From positions 868,001 to 932,000 of the forward strand of contig NZ_CP018839.1 in NCBI RefSeq assembly GCF_001922305.1: DNA of 64,000 nucleotides. The letters run 5' to 3'. Each line of letters begins with the position of its first letter. Position 1 is the first letter of the stretch. The notes beneath the pieces are model-generated. The model was not told the origin of the DNA. It was given only the letters and a program-made list of their open reading frames with translations, and ran no database searches. Below are positions 17,039 through 26,219 of the stretch, one piece after another. The stretch is from Thauera chlorobenzoica. Lineage in GTDB: Bacteria > Pseudomonadota > Gammaproteobacteria > Burkholderiales > Rhodocyclaceae. The position numbers and the translations under genes were made by a program.

Positions 17039-17631
17039 CAGTCTTCCACTCCGAGTAGCAGGCAGTCGATACCGTCGCACAGGCAGTGCAGGATCAGCAA
17101 GTGCAGTTCCTGGATGCGCGCGCTGCGGTCAGCGGGGGCGGCCAGGTGGATGTCGGCCGGGCCGAGCCTTGCGGCGATGCGCCCGGCGTCGGCGCCGGTC
17201 AGCGCGATCACCCGCATGTCGCGCTCGTGGGCGGCGCCGATGGCGTCGAGGATGCGCATCGGTTCGCCGTTCGCGGCGATCGCCACGAGGACGTCGCCGG
17301 GGTGGCCGAAAACTTCGATCTGGCGCGCGAACAGGGTGCTGGTGTCGGGTTCGCCGGCGATCGGCGCGAGGGTGGAAGCGTCCGCGCTCAGCGCCATCGC
17401 GGCGAGCGAGGGGCGTTCGAGCTCGAAGCCATTGACCAGCTGGGCGGCGAAGCGGCGGGCGTCGCCGGCCGAGCCGGCTGCGCCGCAGACGAGGACCTTG
17501 CCGTTTTCCAGCAGGCTGGCGGTGATCAGCTCGACGGCGCCGGCGATCGGGGCGGCGAGCATTTCCAGCGCCTCGAGTGCGGTGCGCATGTTGTCCTCGA
17601 ACTGGCGCGAGACGCGATCGATCAGGTTCAT
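17038..17631 (-). CDS. diaA: SIS-domain protein, DiaA/GmhA-like
   Basis: A 197-aa protein starting MNLIDRVSRQFEDNMRTALE. The SIS motif VLVCGAAGSAGDARRFAAQL is at about residues 46-65 and GDVLVAIAANGEPMRILDAI near 115-134. E. coli DiaA binds DnaA and times replication initiation; GmhA is the sedoheptulose-7-phosphate isomerase. The position between yraN and a BON lipoprotein next to rsmI matches the yraL-yraM-yraN-diaA-yraP (dolP) order of E. coli, which favours DiaA. Confidence 0.85.
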   Translation of the reverse strand: MNLIDRVSRQFEDNMRTALEALEMLAAPIAGAVELITASLLENGKVLVCGAAGSAGDARRFAAQLVNGFELERPSLAAMALSADASTLAPIAGEPDTSTLFARQIEVFGHPGDVLVAIAANGEPMRILDAIGAAHERDMRVIALTGADAGRIAARLGPADIHLAAPADRSARIQELHLLILHCLCDGIDCLLLGVED

Positions 17632-17675
17632 GCGGGGGAAATCATCGACAGGGCGGTCCAGTCTAGCATGCAGCC

Positions 17676-18161
17676 TCAACCGGCATCGAAGGCGCCGGGT
17701 AACCAGGTGATACGGCTGCGCTCGAGGGCGTCGAGGAGGACCGCGTCGAAGCGGCAGGCCGCGCCCTGGAAGCGCCGCCCCGCACCGCCCAGCCACCACT
17801 GGGCGGCGATCAGCACGCGCCGGCGCTTGCCCGCGGTGATGCTTTCGCCCGCGCCGCCGAAGCGGGCATTGCTGCGCAGGCGCACTTCGACGAACACGAG
17901 CTGGCCGCGGTCGAGGCAGATCAGGTCGAGTTCGCCGCCGCGGCAGCGCACGTTGCGGGCGAGGATGCGCAGGCCGTGTGCCGCGAGGTGTTCGGCGGCG
18001 AGCGCCTCGGCGGCGGCGCCGCGCGCTTGCGCTGGAGTCCGCGGGGAGCCGATACTGCGCGCGCCGGCCGCGGCCGCCTTGCCTGCGGGCGCCGTCGTCC
18101 CGTCCGGGTGGGTTTCCCCGGGGGGCGTTTTCGCCGTCGTCGCCACCATCTTCTTCTTCAT
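17676..18161 (-). CDS. yraN: YraN / UPF0102 endonuclease-fold protein
   Basis: UPF0102 protein of 161 aa with the restriction-endonuclease-like core [20 protein letters not shown], then [20 protein letters not shown] and [13 protein letters not shown], where E-x-D-L and VEVR carry the putative metal site. The first about 40 residues are a Lys/Ala/Pro-rich extension not normal for the core. ATG 18161 was chosen for its GGGAGG ribosome site; an ATG at 18209 overlaps the rsmI start on the other strand. Function in cells is unproven. Confidence 0.88.
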   Translation of the reverse strand: MKKKMVATTAKTPPGETHPDGTTAPAGKAAAAGARSIGSPRTPAQARGAAAEALAAEHLAAHGLRILARNVRCRGGELDLICLDRGQLVFVEVRLRSNARFGGAGESITAGKRRRVLIAAQWWLGGAGRRFQGAACRFDAVLLDALERSRITWLPGAFDAG

Positions 18162-18207
18162 CGCGCCTCCCTTCCGGACCCCCTTCGTCGACCCTTCGAA
18201 CTCATCC

Positions 18208-19089
18208 ATGACCGTCTCCGTGCCCCTTCCCGTCCGCCCCCTTTCTAGCACGCCGTCATTATATGTGGTGGCGACCCCGCTCGGTAACCTCCATGACATC
18301 ACCTTGCGTGCGCTCGCCGTGCTGGGGGCGGTGGATGTGGTGGCGGCCGAGGACACCCGCCACAGCCAGCGCCTGCTCGATGCCTACGGCCTGAAGGTGC
18401 GGATGGTGGCGGTGCATCAGCACAACGAGCAGGCGGCGGCGGGGCCGCTGCTCGAGCTGCTCGCCGCCGGCCGCCAGGTCGCCCTGATCACCGATGCCGG
18501 CACCCCGGCGGTGTCCGACCCCGGCGCCCGCCTCGTCGCCCGGGTGCGCGCGGCCGGCCATCCGGTGGTGCCGCTGCCGGGGCCGTGCGCGGCGGTTGCG
18601 GCGCTGTCGGTATCGGGCTTCGCCGAGGGCGGCTTTCGCTTCGTCGGGTTCTTGCCGGCCCGCCCCGGGGCGCGGGTCGCGGCGCTCGCAGCCTTGCGCG
18701 ACGAGGCTGCGGCGCTGGTGTTCTACGAGGCGCCGCACCGCATCGTCGAGTGTGTCGCCGATCTGCTGGCGGTGTTCGGCGGCGCCCGCGAACTGCTGAT
18801 CGCGCGCGAGCTGACCAAGCTCCACGAGCAGACCGTGCGCCTGCCGCTGGCCGAAGTCGGGGTGTGGTTCGCGGCCGATCCGAACCGGGTGCGCGGCGAG
18901 TTCGTCCTGGTGCTGGCGGGAGCGCAGGCGGAGGCGGGGCTGAGCGCGGAAGCCGAGCGTGTGCTCGGCTTGCTGCTCGCCGAGTTGCCACTGAAGAGCG
19001 CGGCGCGGCTGGCGGCGGAGATCACCGGGGCGGGGCGCAAGCTGCTGTACGCGCGGGCGCTGGAGATCCGCGGCGAGGAAGACGCGTGA
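18208..19089 (+). CDS. rsmI: 16S rRNA (cytidine(1402)-2'-O)-methyltransferase
   Basis: Methylates the ribose of C1402 in the 16S rRNA decoding centre. The 293-aa tetrapyrrole-methylase-fold protein has [58 protein letters not shown] and [16 protein letters not shown], all RsmI hallmarks. ATG 18208 precedes a short variable N-terminus. It is divergent from yraN, with starts 46 bases apart, as in many proteobacteria. Confidence 0.96.
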   Translation: MTVSVPLPVRPLSSTPSLYVVATPLGNLHDITLRALAVLGAVDVVAAEDTRHSQRLLDAYGLKVRMVAVHQHNEQAAAGPLLELLAAGRQVALITDAGTPAVSDPGARLVARVRAAGHPVVPLPGPCAAVAALSVSGFAEGGFRFVGFLPARPGARVAALAALRDEAAALVFYEAPHRIVECVADLLAVFGGARELLIARELTKLHEQTVRLPLAEVGVWFAADPNRVRGEFVLVLAGAQAEAGLSAEAERVLGLLLAELPLKSAARLAAEITGAGRKLLYARALEIRGEEDA

Positions 19090-19189
19090 GCGGGGCGCGC
19101 GGAGCGAGGGCGGGTGGCGGTGACGGTCGCCTCCGCGGCGGGGCTTTCGCGTGCACGGTGGCGGTCGATCCGCCGCAGCGGGAAGCGCC

Positions 19190-19195
19190 TATAAT
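19190..19195 (+). promoter_or_regulatory. Candidate -10 element for pyrC
   Basis: A perfect TATAAT stands 27 bases before the pyrC start, leaving a short leader with GAGGA at 19210-19214. No consensus -35 was found upstream. Confidence 0.55.
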
Positions 19196-19222
19196 CGGCA
19201 CGCTGTCACGAGGACCCGCTCC

Positions 19223-20260
19223 ATGCAATCGATTACCCTGATCCGCCCCGACGACTGGCATCTGCACGTGCGCGACGACGCCGCGCTCGCTGCGGTGGTG
19301 CCGCACACCGCGGCGCGCTTCGGCCGCGCCCTGATCATGCCCAACCTGAAGCCGCCGGTGACGACCACCGCGCAGGCGCTGGCCTACCGCGAACGCATCC
19401 TCGCCGCGGTCCCCGGCGCGGCGTTCGAGCCGCTGATGAGCCTGTACCTCACCGACAACCTGGCGCCGGACGAGATCGACCGCGCCCGGGCGAGCGGCCG
19501 GATCGTCGCCTGCAAGCTCTACCCGGCCGGGGCGACGACCAATTCCGACGCCGGTGTCACCGCGGTGGAGAAGATCCACCCGGTGCTCGAGCGCATGGAA
19601 AAGCTCGGCATGGTGTTGTGCGTGCATGGCGAGGCGACCGCCGCGGAGGTCGATGTCTTCGACCGCGAGCGGGTCTTCATCGAGCGCACGCTGTCGCCGC
19701 TGGTGCGCCATTTTCCCGGGCTGAAGGTGGTATTCGAGCACATCACCACCGCCGAGGCAGCCCAGTTCGTGCGCGCTGCCGGGGCCAACGTCGCCGCCAC
19801 CGTGACCGCGCACCACCTGCTGCTCAACCGCAACGCGCTCTTTGCCGGCGGCATCCGCCCGCACCATTACTGCCTGCCGGTGCTCAAGCGCGAAACCCAT
19901 CGCCAGGCGCTGGTGGCGGCGGCGACTTCGGGCAATCCGCGCTTTTTCCTCGGCACCGATTCCGCCCCCCATGCGCGCAGCACCAAGGAGAACGCCTGCG
20001 GCTGTGCCGGCTGCTACACCGCCCACGCCGGCATCGAGCTGTATGCCGAGGTGTTCGACGCCGCGGGGGCGCTCGACCGCCTCGAGTCCTTCGCCAGCCT
20101 CAACGGCCCGGCGTTCTACGGCCTCGCTCCGAATTCGACCACGATCACGCTGCAGCGGGAGGAATGGACCGTCCCGCCCGCCTACCCCTATCTCGCAGAG
20201 GACCCGCTGGTTCCGCTGCGCGCCGGGGAGCGGGTGAAGTGGAAGCTCGTCGGCGCATGA
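19223..20260 (+). CDS. pyrC: Dihydroorotase
   Basis: Cytoplasmic zinc enzyme of pyrimidine synthesis, closing carbamoyl aspartate to dihydroorotate. The 345-aa protein starts [20 protein letters not shown], where HLHVR binds metal. It has [16 protein letters not shown] with the Lys that is carbamylated, [32 protein letters not shown] and [20 protein letters not shown], the class II dihydroorotase signature. ATG 19223 matches the family start. Confidence 0.97.
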   Translation: MQSITLIRPDDWHLHVRDDAALAAVVPHTAARFGRALIMPNLKPPVTTTAQALAYRERILAAVPGAAFEPLMSLYLTDNLAPDEIDRARASGRIVACKLYPAGATTNSDAGVTAVEKIHPVLERMEKLGMVLCVHGEATAAEVDVFDRERVFIERTLSPLVRHFPGLKVVFEHITTAEAAQFVRAAGANVAATVTAHHLLLNRNALFAGGIRPHHYCLPVLKRETHRQALVAAATSGNPRFFLGTDSAPHARSTKENACGCAGCYTAHAGIELYAEVFDAAGALDRLESFASLNGPAFYGLAPNSTTITLQREEWTVPPAYPYLAEDPLVPLRAGERVKWKLVGA

Positions 20261-20405
20261 GCCGGTGAGCCGGGTGGTATGCGCCGTGGCGGGCGCGGAC
20301 AGGTGGCCGCAGTGTGTGGTGGGGCCGTCTGTCCGTGTCCGCCGCGGCGTTTCGGGCCGGCCTGGAGGACGGGCCGGCGTTTCAAGGAGAGGGGAGAATA
20401 CAAAA

Positions 20406-21992
20406 ATGAATACAAATACAACGTGTAATGGGCTGGTCAAGGCGGGGTATTTCGCGCAAGGAGGGGGCGGTGCGGCGGCACGGCCGCAACGGCGAAAGGC
20501 CGTGCGCTGGCACCCGCTGGGGGCCGGGCTGTGGCTGCTGGGGCGGCTGCACTGGCTGGGCAAGTTCGCCGTGGTGTCGGTCGCCGCGCTCGCCGCCTCG
20601 ATCGGTGGCGCGCTGGGCGGGCTGCCTGTCGCACTGACCGGTGCTGCGGTGCTGTTCTACCTGCTTGCGGCGCTGTGCATGGGGCAGGCCGAGGCGCTGA
20701 AGCAGTTGCGCCAGGCGATGGAGCGGACCGCTGCCGGCGACCTTCGAGCGCATACCCGTGTCGATGCCCGCGACGAACTGGGCGAGCTGTCCGGCCTGCT
20801 CGAGCGGATGGTCGAGTCCCTGTCCGCGGTCGTCGCCGACATCCGCAGCAATGCCGCGCTCGTCGCCCATGCCGGCCGCAGCCTGACCGTCGACAGCCGC
20901 GCCCTGTCCGAGCGCACCGAGGAGCAGGCCGCGAGCCTGGGGCAGACCGCCGCGAGCGTGGAGGAAATCTCCAGCACGGTGCAAAGCAATGCCCACACCG
21001 CCCGTGAAGCGGATCAGCGCACCACCCGGGTCAGCGCCGCGGTCGATGCCGGCGCCGAGGCGATGGAAAGCGCGGTGCGCTCGGTGGAGGTGATCCAGCA
21101 GGATGCGCGACGGATGAACGAGATCATCGGGGTGATCGACTCGATTGCCTTCCAGACCAACATCCTCGCCCTCAACGCCTCGGTCGAGGCTGCGCGCGCG
21201 GGCGAGCAGGGCCGGGGGTTCGCCGTCGTCGCTGGCGAAGTGCGCAACCTCGCGCAGCGCTCGGCCGAAGCCGCACGCGAGATCCGGCAATTGATCAAGA
21301 CGTCGGTGCAGCAGGTGGAGCGCAGTGTCGAACTGATCCGCCACGCCGGAGACGGGATCGCGCAGATGGCTGCGGGCATTCATGGCGTGGCCGCGAGCAT
21401 GAGCGAGATTTCCCATTCCAGCGGCGAGCAGAGCACGGGGCTGCGCGAGATCAGCACCGCGGTGCAGCAACTCGACCGCATCACCCAGGACAATGCGCAC
21501 ATGGTGAGCGCCGCGGTGCAGCATGCGGAGGCCCTGGAGGGGCGTGCGGCCACGCTCACTCATGCGGTGGCCGCATTCCGGCTGCAGCAGGGCACGGCCG
21601 ATGAGGCGGTGGCGCTGGTCGAGCGGGCCGAGGCGCTGTGGCGCAGCGGCATCGGCCGCGAGCGCTTCCTGCACGCGATCACCGACCGGGACCAGCCTTA
21701 TCACGACCGCGACATGTACCTGTTCGTGCTTGATGCGCAAGGCACCTACCTGGCTTTCGGCGGCAATCCGGGCAAGGTCGGCTCCCGGGTGAGGGACATT
21801 CCCGGAGTTGACGTCGAACGCCTGGTCGGCGACATCGTGGCGCAGGCCGAGCGCGGCCCGGGCTGGGTCGAGTACGACATCACCAACCCGGTGTCGGGCG
21901 TGGTGCAGACGAAGATGTCCTACGTCTGCAAGGCGGAGGACGATCTGTACTTCGGTTGTGGCGTGTACAAGGTGTTCACCGGTCGCGGCTGA
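20406..21992 (+). CDS. Methyl-accepting chemotaxis protein with a C-terminal Cache-like domain
   Basis: Chemoreceptor of 528 aa. Two hydrophobic helices lie at about residues 52-70 and 73-93 with almost no loop between, so there is no periplasmic sensor. A HAMP-like stretch follows ([20 protein letters not shown]), then the signalling domain with the conserved hairpin [20 protein letters not shown] at about 243-262 and [20 protein letters not shown]. The last ~115 residues ([19 protein letters not shown] ... [19 protein letters not shown]) look like a single Cache sensor, which would be cytoplasmic. ATG 20406 has AAGGAGAGGGGAG upstream. The ligand is unknown. Confidence 0.88.
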   Translation: MNTNTTCNGLVKAGYFAQGGGGAAARPQRRKAVRWHPLGAGLWLLGRLHWLGKFAVVSVAALAASIGGALGGLPVALTGAAVLFYLLAALCMGQAEALKQLRQAMERTAAGDLRAHTRVDARDELGELSGLLERMVESLSAVVADIRSNAALVAHAGRSLTVDSRALSERTEEQAASLGQTAASVEEISSTVQSNAHTAREADQRTTRVSAAVDAGAEAMESAVRSVEVIQQDARRMNEIIGVIDSIAFQTNILALNASVEAARAGEQGRGFAVVAGEVRNLAQRSAEAAREIRQLIKTSVQQVERSVELIRHAGDGIAQMAAGIHGVAASMSEISHSSGEQSTGLREISTAVQQLDRITQDNAHMVSAAVQHAEALEGRAATLTHAVAAFRLQQGTADEAVALVERAEALWRSGIGRERFLHAITDRDQPYHDRDMYLFVLDAQGTYLAFGGNPGKVGSRVRDIPGVDVERLVGDIVAQAERGPGWVEYDITNPVSGVVQTKMSYVCKAEDDLYFGCGVYKVFTGRG

Positions 21993-22066
21993 GTCCCCGG
22001 AGGCTGCTTTCTCCGGCCTGGCGATGACAGGGGGCGACGGCGGCCGTTCCGCCCGCGCGATGTGCG

Positions 22067-22072
22067 TATAAT
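22067..22072 (+). promoter_or_regulatory. -10 element of rnpB
   Basis: A perfect TATAAT ends 6 bases before the first paired base of the RNase P RNA at 22079, the right distance for the transcription start. The -35 region is not consensus. Confidence 0.7.
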
Positions 22073-22078
22073 CGATGC

Positions 22079-22509
22079 GGGAAGTTCGCCAGGCAGTCGC
22101 TGCGCAGCATGTCGTGCGTGGAGGAAAGTCCGGGCCCTGCAGAGCAGGATGCCGGCTAACGGCCGGGCGCCGTGAGGCGACGGAAAGTGCAACAGAGAGC
22201 AGACCGCCGATGGCTCGGACTTTGGTGCCGCAAGGCGCCAAAGTCCATATTGAAGAGTTCGCTCTTCAATGGAGATCAGGCAAGGGTGAAACGGTGGGGT
22301 AAGAGCCCACCGCAGGACTGGCAACAGGACTGGCACGGTAAACCCCATCCGGGGCAAGGCCAAATAGGGGAGCATCGGCGTGGCTCGCGCCGCTCCCGGG
22401 TAGGCTGCTAGAGCGCCGCGGCAACGCGGCGCCCAGAGGAATGACTGCCCGATGCTGCCGGTTCGCGCCGGCGGCGTTCGACAGAACCCGGCTTATCGGC
22501 GAACTTCCC
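22079..22509 (+). ncRNA. rnpB: RNase P RNA, bacterial type A
   Basis: Catalytic RNA of RNase P, which matures the 5' end of tRNAs. The 5' GGGAAGTTCGCC (22079-22090) pairs with 3' GGCGAACTTCCC (22498-22509), closing P1. The universal blocks are present in order: GGAGGAAAGTCCGGGC, GTGCAACAGAGAGCAGACCG, GGGTGAAACGGTGGGGTAAG, GGCAAGGCCAAATAGGGGAG, and ACAGAACCCGGCTTATCGGC at the end. The length of about 430 bases is slightly larger than E. coli. It lies directly upstream of the dcw cluster, as in other betaproteobacteria. Confidence 0.97.
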
Positions 22510-22717
22510 CCATCTCTCTTCCTCGACGTTTCTCCCCCGGTTTTCCCATTTCCCGTCTTCATTTCCCACTTCCCCCCACCCCTCGCGAGGTGGGCTGCCC
22601 GCGTTCGCGTGAAATTTGAGCTTGCGGCGCTATATCCATTGATTTTTCAGGGATTATTTACCCCTTTGGTCTTTCATCTAAGTTGTTGTGTCATAAAGAA
22701 ATTCTGACAAATCGATG

Positions 22718-22746
22718 TTGACCGGGTATTTCCTTTGAACTAAAGT
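22718..22746 (+). promoter_or_regulatory. Candidate main promoter of the dcw cluster
   Basis: TTGACC (22718-22723) and TAAAGT (22741-22746) are separated by 17 bases, a good sigma-70 arrangement. The -10 touches the first box of the MraZ operator, so MraZ binding would cover the transcription start. About 65-70 bases of leader remain before the mraZ ATG. Confidence 0.65.
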
Positions 22747-22779
22747 GGGTTCCAGTGGAGAAAAGTGGGAGAAAGTGTC
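22745..22779 (+). promoter_or_regulatory. MraZ operator: GTGG boxes at 10-bp spacing
   Basis: GTGGG at 22745, GTGGA at 22755, GTGGG at 22765 and a weaker GTGTC at 22775 stand at exactly one helical turn from each other. Known MraZ operators consist of three or four TGGGN repeats separated by 5 bases, matching this pattern. The site lies right upstream of mraZ, supporting autoregulation of the dcw genes. Confidence 0.88.
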
Positions 22780-22814
22780 GTTCGGATGCTTTCCCGGCAC
22801 CGTCAGGGGGGACG

Positions 22815-23258
22815 ATGTTCCAAGGAGCCGCAGCGCTCAATCTCGATGCCAAGGGTCGCCTCGCGATCCCTGCGCGGCATCGTGACGCCCTCGCGGTGGA
22901 GGCTGGCCAGGTGGTGCTCACCGCCCACCCGCACGGCTGCCTGCTCGTCTATCCGGTGCCGGCCTGGGTGCCGATCCGCGACAAGGTCCTCGCTGCGCCA
23001 GGGCTCGATCCGATGTCGGCGATGCTCAAGCGCCTGCTCGTCGGTTTTGCTCAGGAAGAAGCGCTCGATGCCGCGGGGCGGGTGCTGGTCGCCCCCTCGC
23101 TGCGCCAGTTCGCCAAGCTCGAGAAACAGGTCTGGCTGGTCGGCCAGGGCAGCCATTTCGAGCTGTGGTCCGACGCCGGCTGGCAGCAGCAGCAGCAGGC
23201 GATGCTCGATCTGGTCAACACCGGCCTGCCGCCGGGTTTCGAGAGCCTGGCGCTGTGA
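22815..23258 (+). CDS. mraZ: Transcriptional regulator / cell-division protein MraZ
   Basis: First gene of the dcw cluster. The 147-aa AbrB-fold protein starts [20 protein letters not shown], with the conserved DxKGRLxxP motif, and has a second repeat [20 protein letters not shown] near residues 80-99. MraZ forms rings and represses its own operon. Near the C-terminus it has five Gln from a CAG run. ATG 22815 follows a G-rich ribosome site. It overlaps rsmH by 4 bases. Confidence 0.97.
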   Translation: MFQGAAALNLDAKGRLAIPARHRDALAVEAGQVVLTAHPHGCLLVYPVPAWVPIRDKVLAAPGLDPMSAMLKRLLVGFAQEEALDAAGRVLVAPSLRQFAKLEKQVWLVGQGSHFELWSDAGWQQQQQAMLDLVNTGLPPGFESLAL

Positions 23259-24193
23259 ATACCGTTCATCACCACGTCACCGTCCTGCTCGACGAAGCCG
23301 TCGATGCACTCGCCATCCGGGGCGACGGCATCTATGTCGATGGCACCTTCGGGCGCGGCGGCCACAGCCGCGCCGTGCTCGCGCGCCTGGGGGCGGCGGG
23401 GCGGCTGATCGCCTTCGACCGCGACCCGGCGGCGATCGAAGCCGGGCAGGCGCTGGGCGATCCGCGGCTGACCCTGGTGCACGCCCCGTTCAGCGATCTC
23501 GACGAGACCCTCGGGCGGTTGGGGGTGGCGCGGGTGGACGGCGTGCTGCTCGATCTGGGGGTTTCGTCCCCGCAGCTGGACGACGCCGCGCGCGGCATGA
23601 GTTTTCGCTTCGATGCGCCGCTCGACATGCGCATGGATACGAGCCGCGGGCACACCGCGGCGGAATGGCTGGCGGAAGCCTCCGTCGGCCAGATCACGGA
23701 GGTCATCAGGGATTATGGAGAGGAACGGTTTGCTCATGCGATTGCAAAGGCGCTTGCAGCTGCTCGGACAGGGGGGGCTGTTGCGACCACTGGACAGCTT
23801 GCCGCGATCGTGGAAAAAGCGGTCCGCACACGCGAGCCGGGGCAGCACCCGGCGACACGCACCTTCCAGGCTCTACGGATTTTCATCAATCAGGAGCTCG
23901 AGGAGCTGAGCCGGGTGCTGCCGGCCTGCGTCGATCGGCTGGGTGCCGGCGGCCGCCTGGTGGTGATCAGCTTCCACTCCCTCGAGGACCGCATCGTCAA
24001 GCGCTTCATGCGTGACGCATCGCGCCCCCCGGTGCTGCCGCGCCGTCTGCCGGTGCGTGCTGCCGATCTGCCGGCACCCCGCCTGAAGCTGGTGGGACGG
24101 GCGCTGCGGCCGGGCGAAGCCGAGGTCGCGGCGAACCCGCGCGCGCGCAGCGCGGTGATGCGGGTCGCCGAGCGCACCGGGGCGGCGCCATGA
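23255..24193 (+). CDS. rsmH: 16S rRNA (cytosine(1402)-N4)-methyltransferase
   Basis: Methylates N4 of C1402, the same base handled by RsmI earlier in this window. The 312-aa protein begins at GTG 23255, overlapping the mraZ stop as GTGA, and reads [20 protein letters not shown]. It has [19 protein letters not shown] (SAM loop), [20 protein letters not shown] and [18 protein letters not shown], all conserved in MraW/RsmH. Confidence 0.97.
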   Translation: MNTVHHHVTVLLDEAVDALAIRGDGIYVDGTFGRGGHSRAVLARLGAAGRLIAFDRDPAAIEAGQALGDPRLTLVHAPFSDLDETLGRLGVARVDGVLLDLGVSSPQLDDAARGMSFRFDAPLDMRMDTSRGHTAAEWLAEASVGQITEVIRDYGEERFAHAIAKALAAARTGGAVATTGQLAAIVEKAVRTREPGQHPATRTFQALRIFINQELEELSRVLPACVDRLGAGGRLVVISFHSLEDRIVKRFMRDASRPPVLPRRLPVRAADLPAPRLKLVGRALRPGEAEVAANPRARSAVMRVAERTGAAP

Positions 24194-24456
24194 TCCGCGC
24201 CGACGCGGTGCTTGTGGCCCTGGTCGTGGCCAGTGCGCTGGGCGTGGTGTCGGCTCAGCACCAGGCGCGCAAGCTGCATGTCGAGCACGAACGCGAGCAG
24301 GCGCGCGCGCGCGCCCTGGAAGTGGAATGGGGCCAGTTGCAACTCGAACAAAGCACCTGGGCGGCGCATGGACGCGTCGAGTCGCTCGCCCGCGACCGGC
24401 TGGGGATGCGTGCGCCGACGCCCGGCCAGGTGCTGGTGGTGGAGCCGCAATCATGA
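24190..24456 (+). CDS. ftsL: Cell division protein FtsL
   Basis: Small bitopic divisome protein that forms a complex with FtsB and FtsQ and helps activate FtsWI. The 88-aa protein starts [20 protein letters not shown], one membrane helix, followed by a periplasmic coiled coil ([20 protein letters not shown] region, heptad-like) and the family end [20 protein letters not shown]. It overlaps rsmH and ftsI by 4 bases each. Confidence 0.94.
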   Translation: MIRADAVLVALVVASALGVVSAQHQARKLHVEHEREQARARALEVEWGQLQLEQSTWAAHGRVESLARDRLGMRAPTPGQVLVVEPQS

Positions 24457-26219
24457 AAAATCAGCGTACCGTCACCTTCAATCACAATCCGCTGCTCAAG
24501 CACGCGCTGCCGGCCTGGCGCGCGCGCGTAGTGATGCTCGGGCTGATGGCCTGCTCGGTCGCGCTCGGCGGGCGGGCGCTCTATCTGCAGGGCGTGAACA
24601 ACGACTTCCTCCAGGCCAAGGGCGAGTCGCGCTATGCGCGCACCCTCGAGGTCTCCGCCACCCGGGGGCGGATCACCGACCGCCACGGCAACGTGCTCGC
24701 AGTCAGCACGCCGGTGCGCTCGGTATGGGCCCTGCCCGCGGATGTGCGGCTGGAGCCGGCGCAGGCGCGGGAGCTGGCGCGGCTGCTGGAAATCGACATC
24801 AACGAGCTCAATGCCAAGCTCGGGTCGAGCCGCGACTTCGTCTACCTGAAGCGCCAGCTCGTCCCCGAAGTGGCGCAGCAGATTGCCGAACTCGGGCTGG
24901 CAGGCATCCACCAGCAGCCGGAATATCGCCGCTACTACCCGGGCGGCGAAGTGATGGCTCACATCCTCGGTTTCACCGACATCGAGGACAAGGGGCAGGA
25001 AGGGATCGAGCTCGCGTTCGAGAAACAGCTCGCCGGCCGTCCCGGGCTGCGCCGGGTGATCAAGGACCGGCGCGGCCAGATTGTCGAGGACGTGGAAGCG
25101 ATCCGCCCGCCGCGCGACGGCGATGACGTGGCGCTGTCGATCGACGGCAAGATCCAGTACCTCGCCTGGTCGGCGCTGCGCGATGCGATGCAGCAGCACA
25201 AGGCCGGTGCCGGGGCGGTCGTGGTGCTCGATGCGCAGAGCGGCGAAGTGCTGGCGCTGGCCAATGCGCCGACCTTCAACCCCAACAACCGCGCCAATCT
25301 GAGTGGCGCCCAGCTGCGCAACCGGGTGTTTACCGACAGCTTCGAACCCGGCTCGGTGATGAAGCCCTTCATCGCCGCGCTCGCCCTGGAGAAAGGCAAG
25401 GTCAAGCCGGGTACCATGATCGACACCGGCAACGGCCGGCTGACGATCGGTTCGGCGACGATTTCCGATACCAAGCGCCACGGCCCGATCACCGTGTCCC
25501 AGGTGGTGCAGAAGTCGTCGAACATCGGCACGGTCAAGCTCGCGCAGCAGTTCGCGGCCGACGAGATGTGGCAGCTGTTCGATCAGCTCGGCTTCGGCGC
25601 GCCGCTCGACCTCGGCTTCCCCGGCGAGACCGCGGGCCGGGTGCGGCCGGCGAAGACCTGGCGGCCGATCGAGCAGGCGACCATGTCCTATGGCCACGGC
25701 ATCGCGGTGAGCCTGATCCAGATGGCGCGGGCCTACCTCGTGTTCGCCCGCGACGGCGAACTGCTGCCCCTGTCGCTGACCCGCCTCGAGCGCGCTCCGG
25801 CGCCGGGGCGCAAGGTCTTTTCGGCGCAGACTGCGCGCGAGGTCCGGGCGATGCTCGAACTGGCCGCCGGCCCCCAGGGCACCGCGCCGCGCGCCCAGGT
25901 GGCCGGGTATACCGTGGCCGGCAAGACCGGAACCGCGCACAAGCTCGAAGGCGGGCGCTATGCCAGGAAGTACGTTTCGTCCTTTGTCGGCTTCGCCCCG
26001 GCCTCGAATCCGCGCATCGTGGTCGCGGTGATGATCGACGAGCCTTCGGCCGGCCAGCACTACGGCGGCGCGGTTGCCGCACCGGTGTTCGCGCGCCTGG
26101 TCGAAGGCTCGCTGCGCACCCTCGGGGTGGCCCCCGACATGCCGATCGCACCGTTGCATATCGCGCGCAAACCGACCGACGAGGCCGGGGACGGCAGGCC
26201 TGCGCGGGAGAGCATGTGA
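24453..26219 (+). CDS. ftsI: Septal peptidoglycan transpeptidase FtsI (PBP3)
   Basis: Class B penicillin-binding protein crosslinking septal murein in the periplasm. The 588-aa protein has an N-terminal membrane anchor (VVMLGLMACSVALGGRALYL, about residues 26-45), the pedestal start RGRITDRHGNVLAVSTP, and the three active-site motifs: SVMK in FEPGSVMKPFIAAL, SSN in VQKSSNIGTVKL, and KTG in VAGKTGTAHKLEG. Length is normal. It starts in an ATGA overlap with ftsL. Confidence 0.97.
   Translation: MKNQRTVTFNHNPLLKHALPAWRARVVMLGLMACSVALGGRALYLQGVNNDFLQAKGESRYARTLEVSATRGRITDRHGNVLAVSTPVRSVWALPADVRLEPAQARELARLLEIDINELNAKLGSSRDFVYLKRQLVPEVAQQIAELGLAGIHQQPEYRRYYPGGEVMAHILGFTDIEDKGQEGIELAFEKQLAGRPGLRRVIKDRRGQIVEDVEAIRPPRDGDDVALSIDGKIQYLAWSALRDAMQQHKAGAGAVVVLDAQSGEVLALANAPTFNPNNRANLSGAQLRNRVFTDSFEPGSVMKPFIAALALEKGKVKPGTMIDTGNGRLTIGSATISDTKRHGPITVSQVVQKSSNIGTVKLAQQFAADEMWQLFDQLGFGAPLDLGFPGETAGRVRPAKTWRPIEQATMSYGHGIAVSLIQMARAYLVFARDGELLPLSLTRLERAPAPGRKVFSAQTAREVRAMLELAAGPQGTAPRAQVAGYTVAGKTGTAHKLEGGRYARKYVSSFVGFAPASNPRIVVAVMIDEPSAGQHYGGAVAAPVFARLVEGSLRTLGVAPDMPIAPLHIARKPTDEAGDGRPARESM

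Larger units (their letters stand above)
22510..22814 (+). other. Intergenic region carrying the dcw promoter
   Basis: The 305 bases after rnpB hold no gene. The left part is pyrimidine-rich and has a short GC-rich palindrome (CCTCGCGAGG, 22581-22590) without a T run, so no clear rnpB terminator. The right part becomes AT-rich and contains the promoter and MraZ operator listed separately. Confidence 0.6.

Noticed and set aside
22581..22590. Palindrome CCTCGCGAGG after rnpB as an intrinsic terminator
   Set aside because: No T run follows and the stem has no loop of its own, so it is not a convincing terminator.
23184..23198. CAG run (five Gln codons) in mraZ as a phase-variable repeat
   Set aside because: A triplet run does not shift the frame, and a Gln stretch in the MraZ C-terminus is harmless variation.
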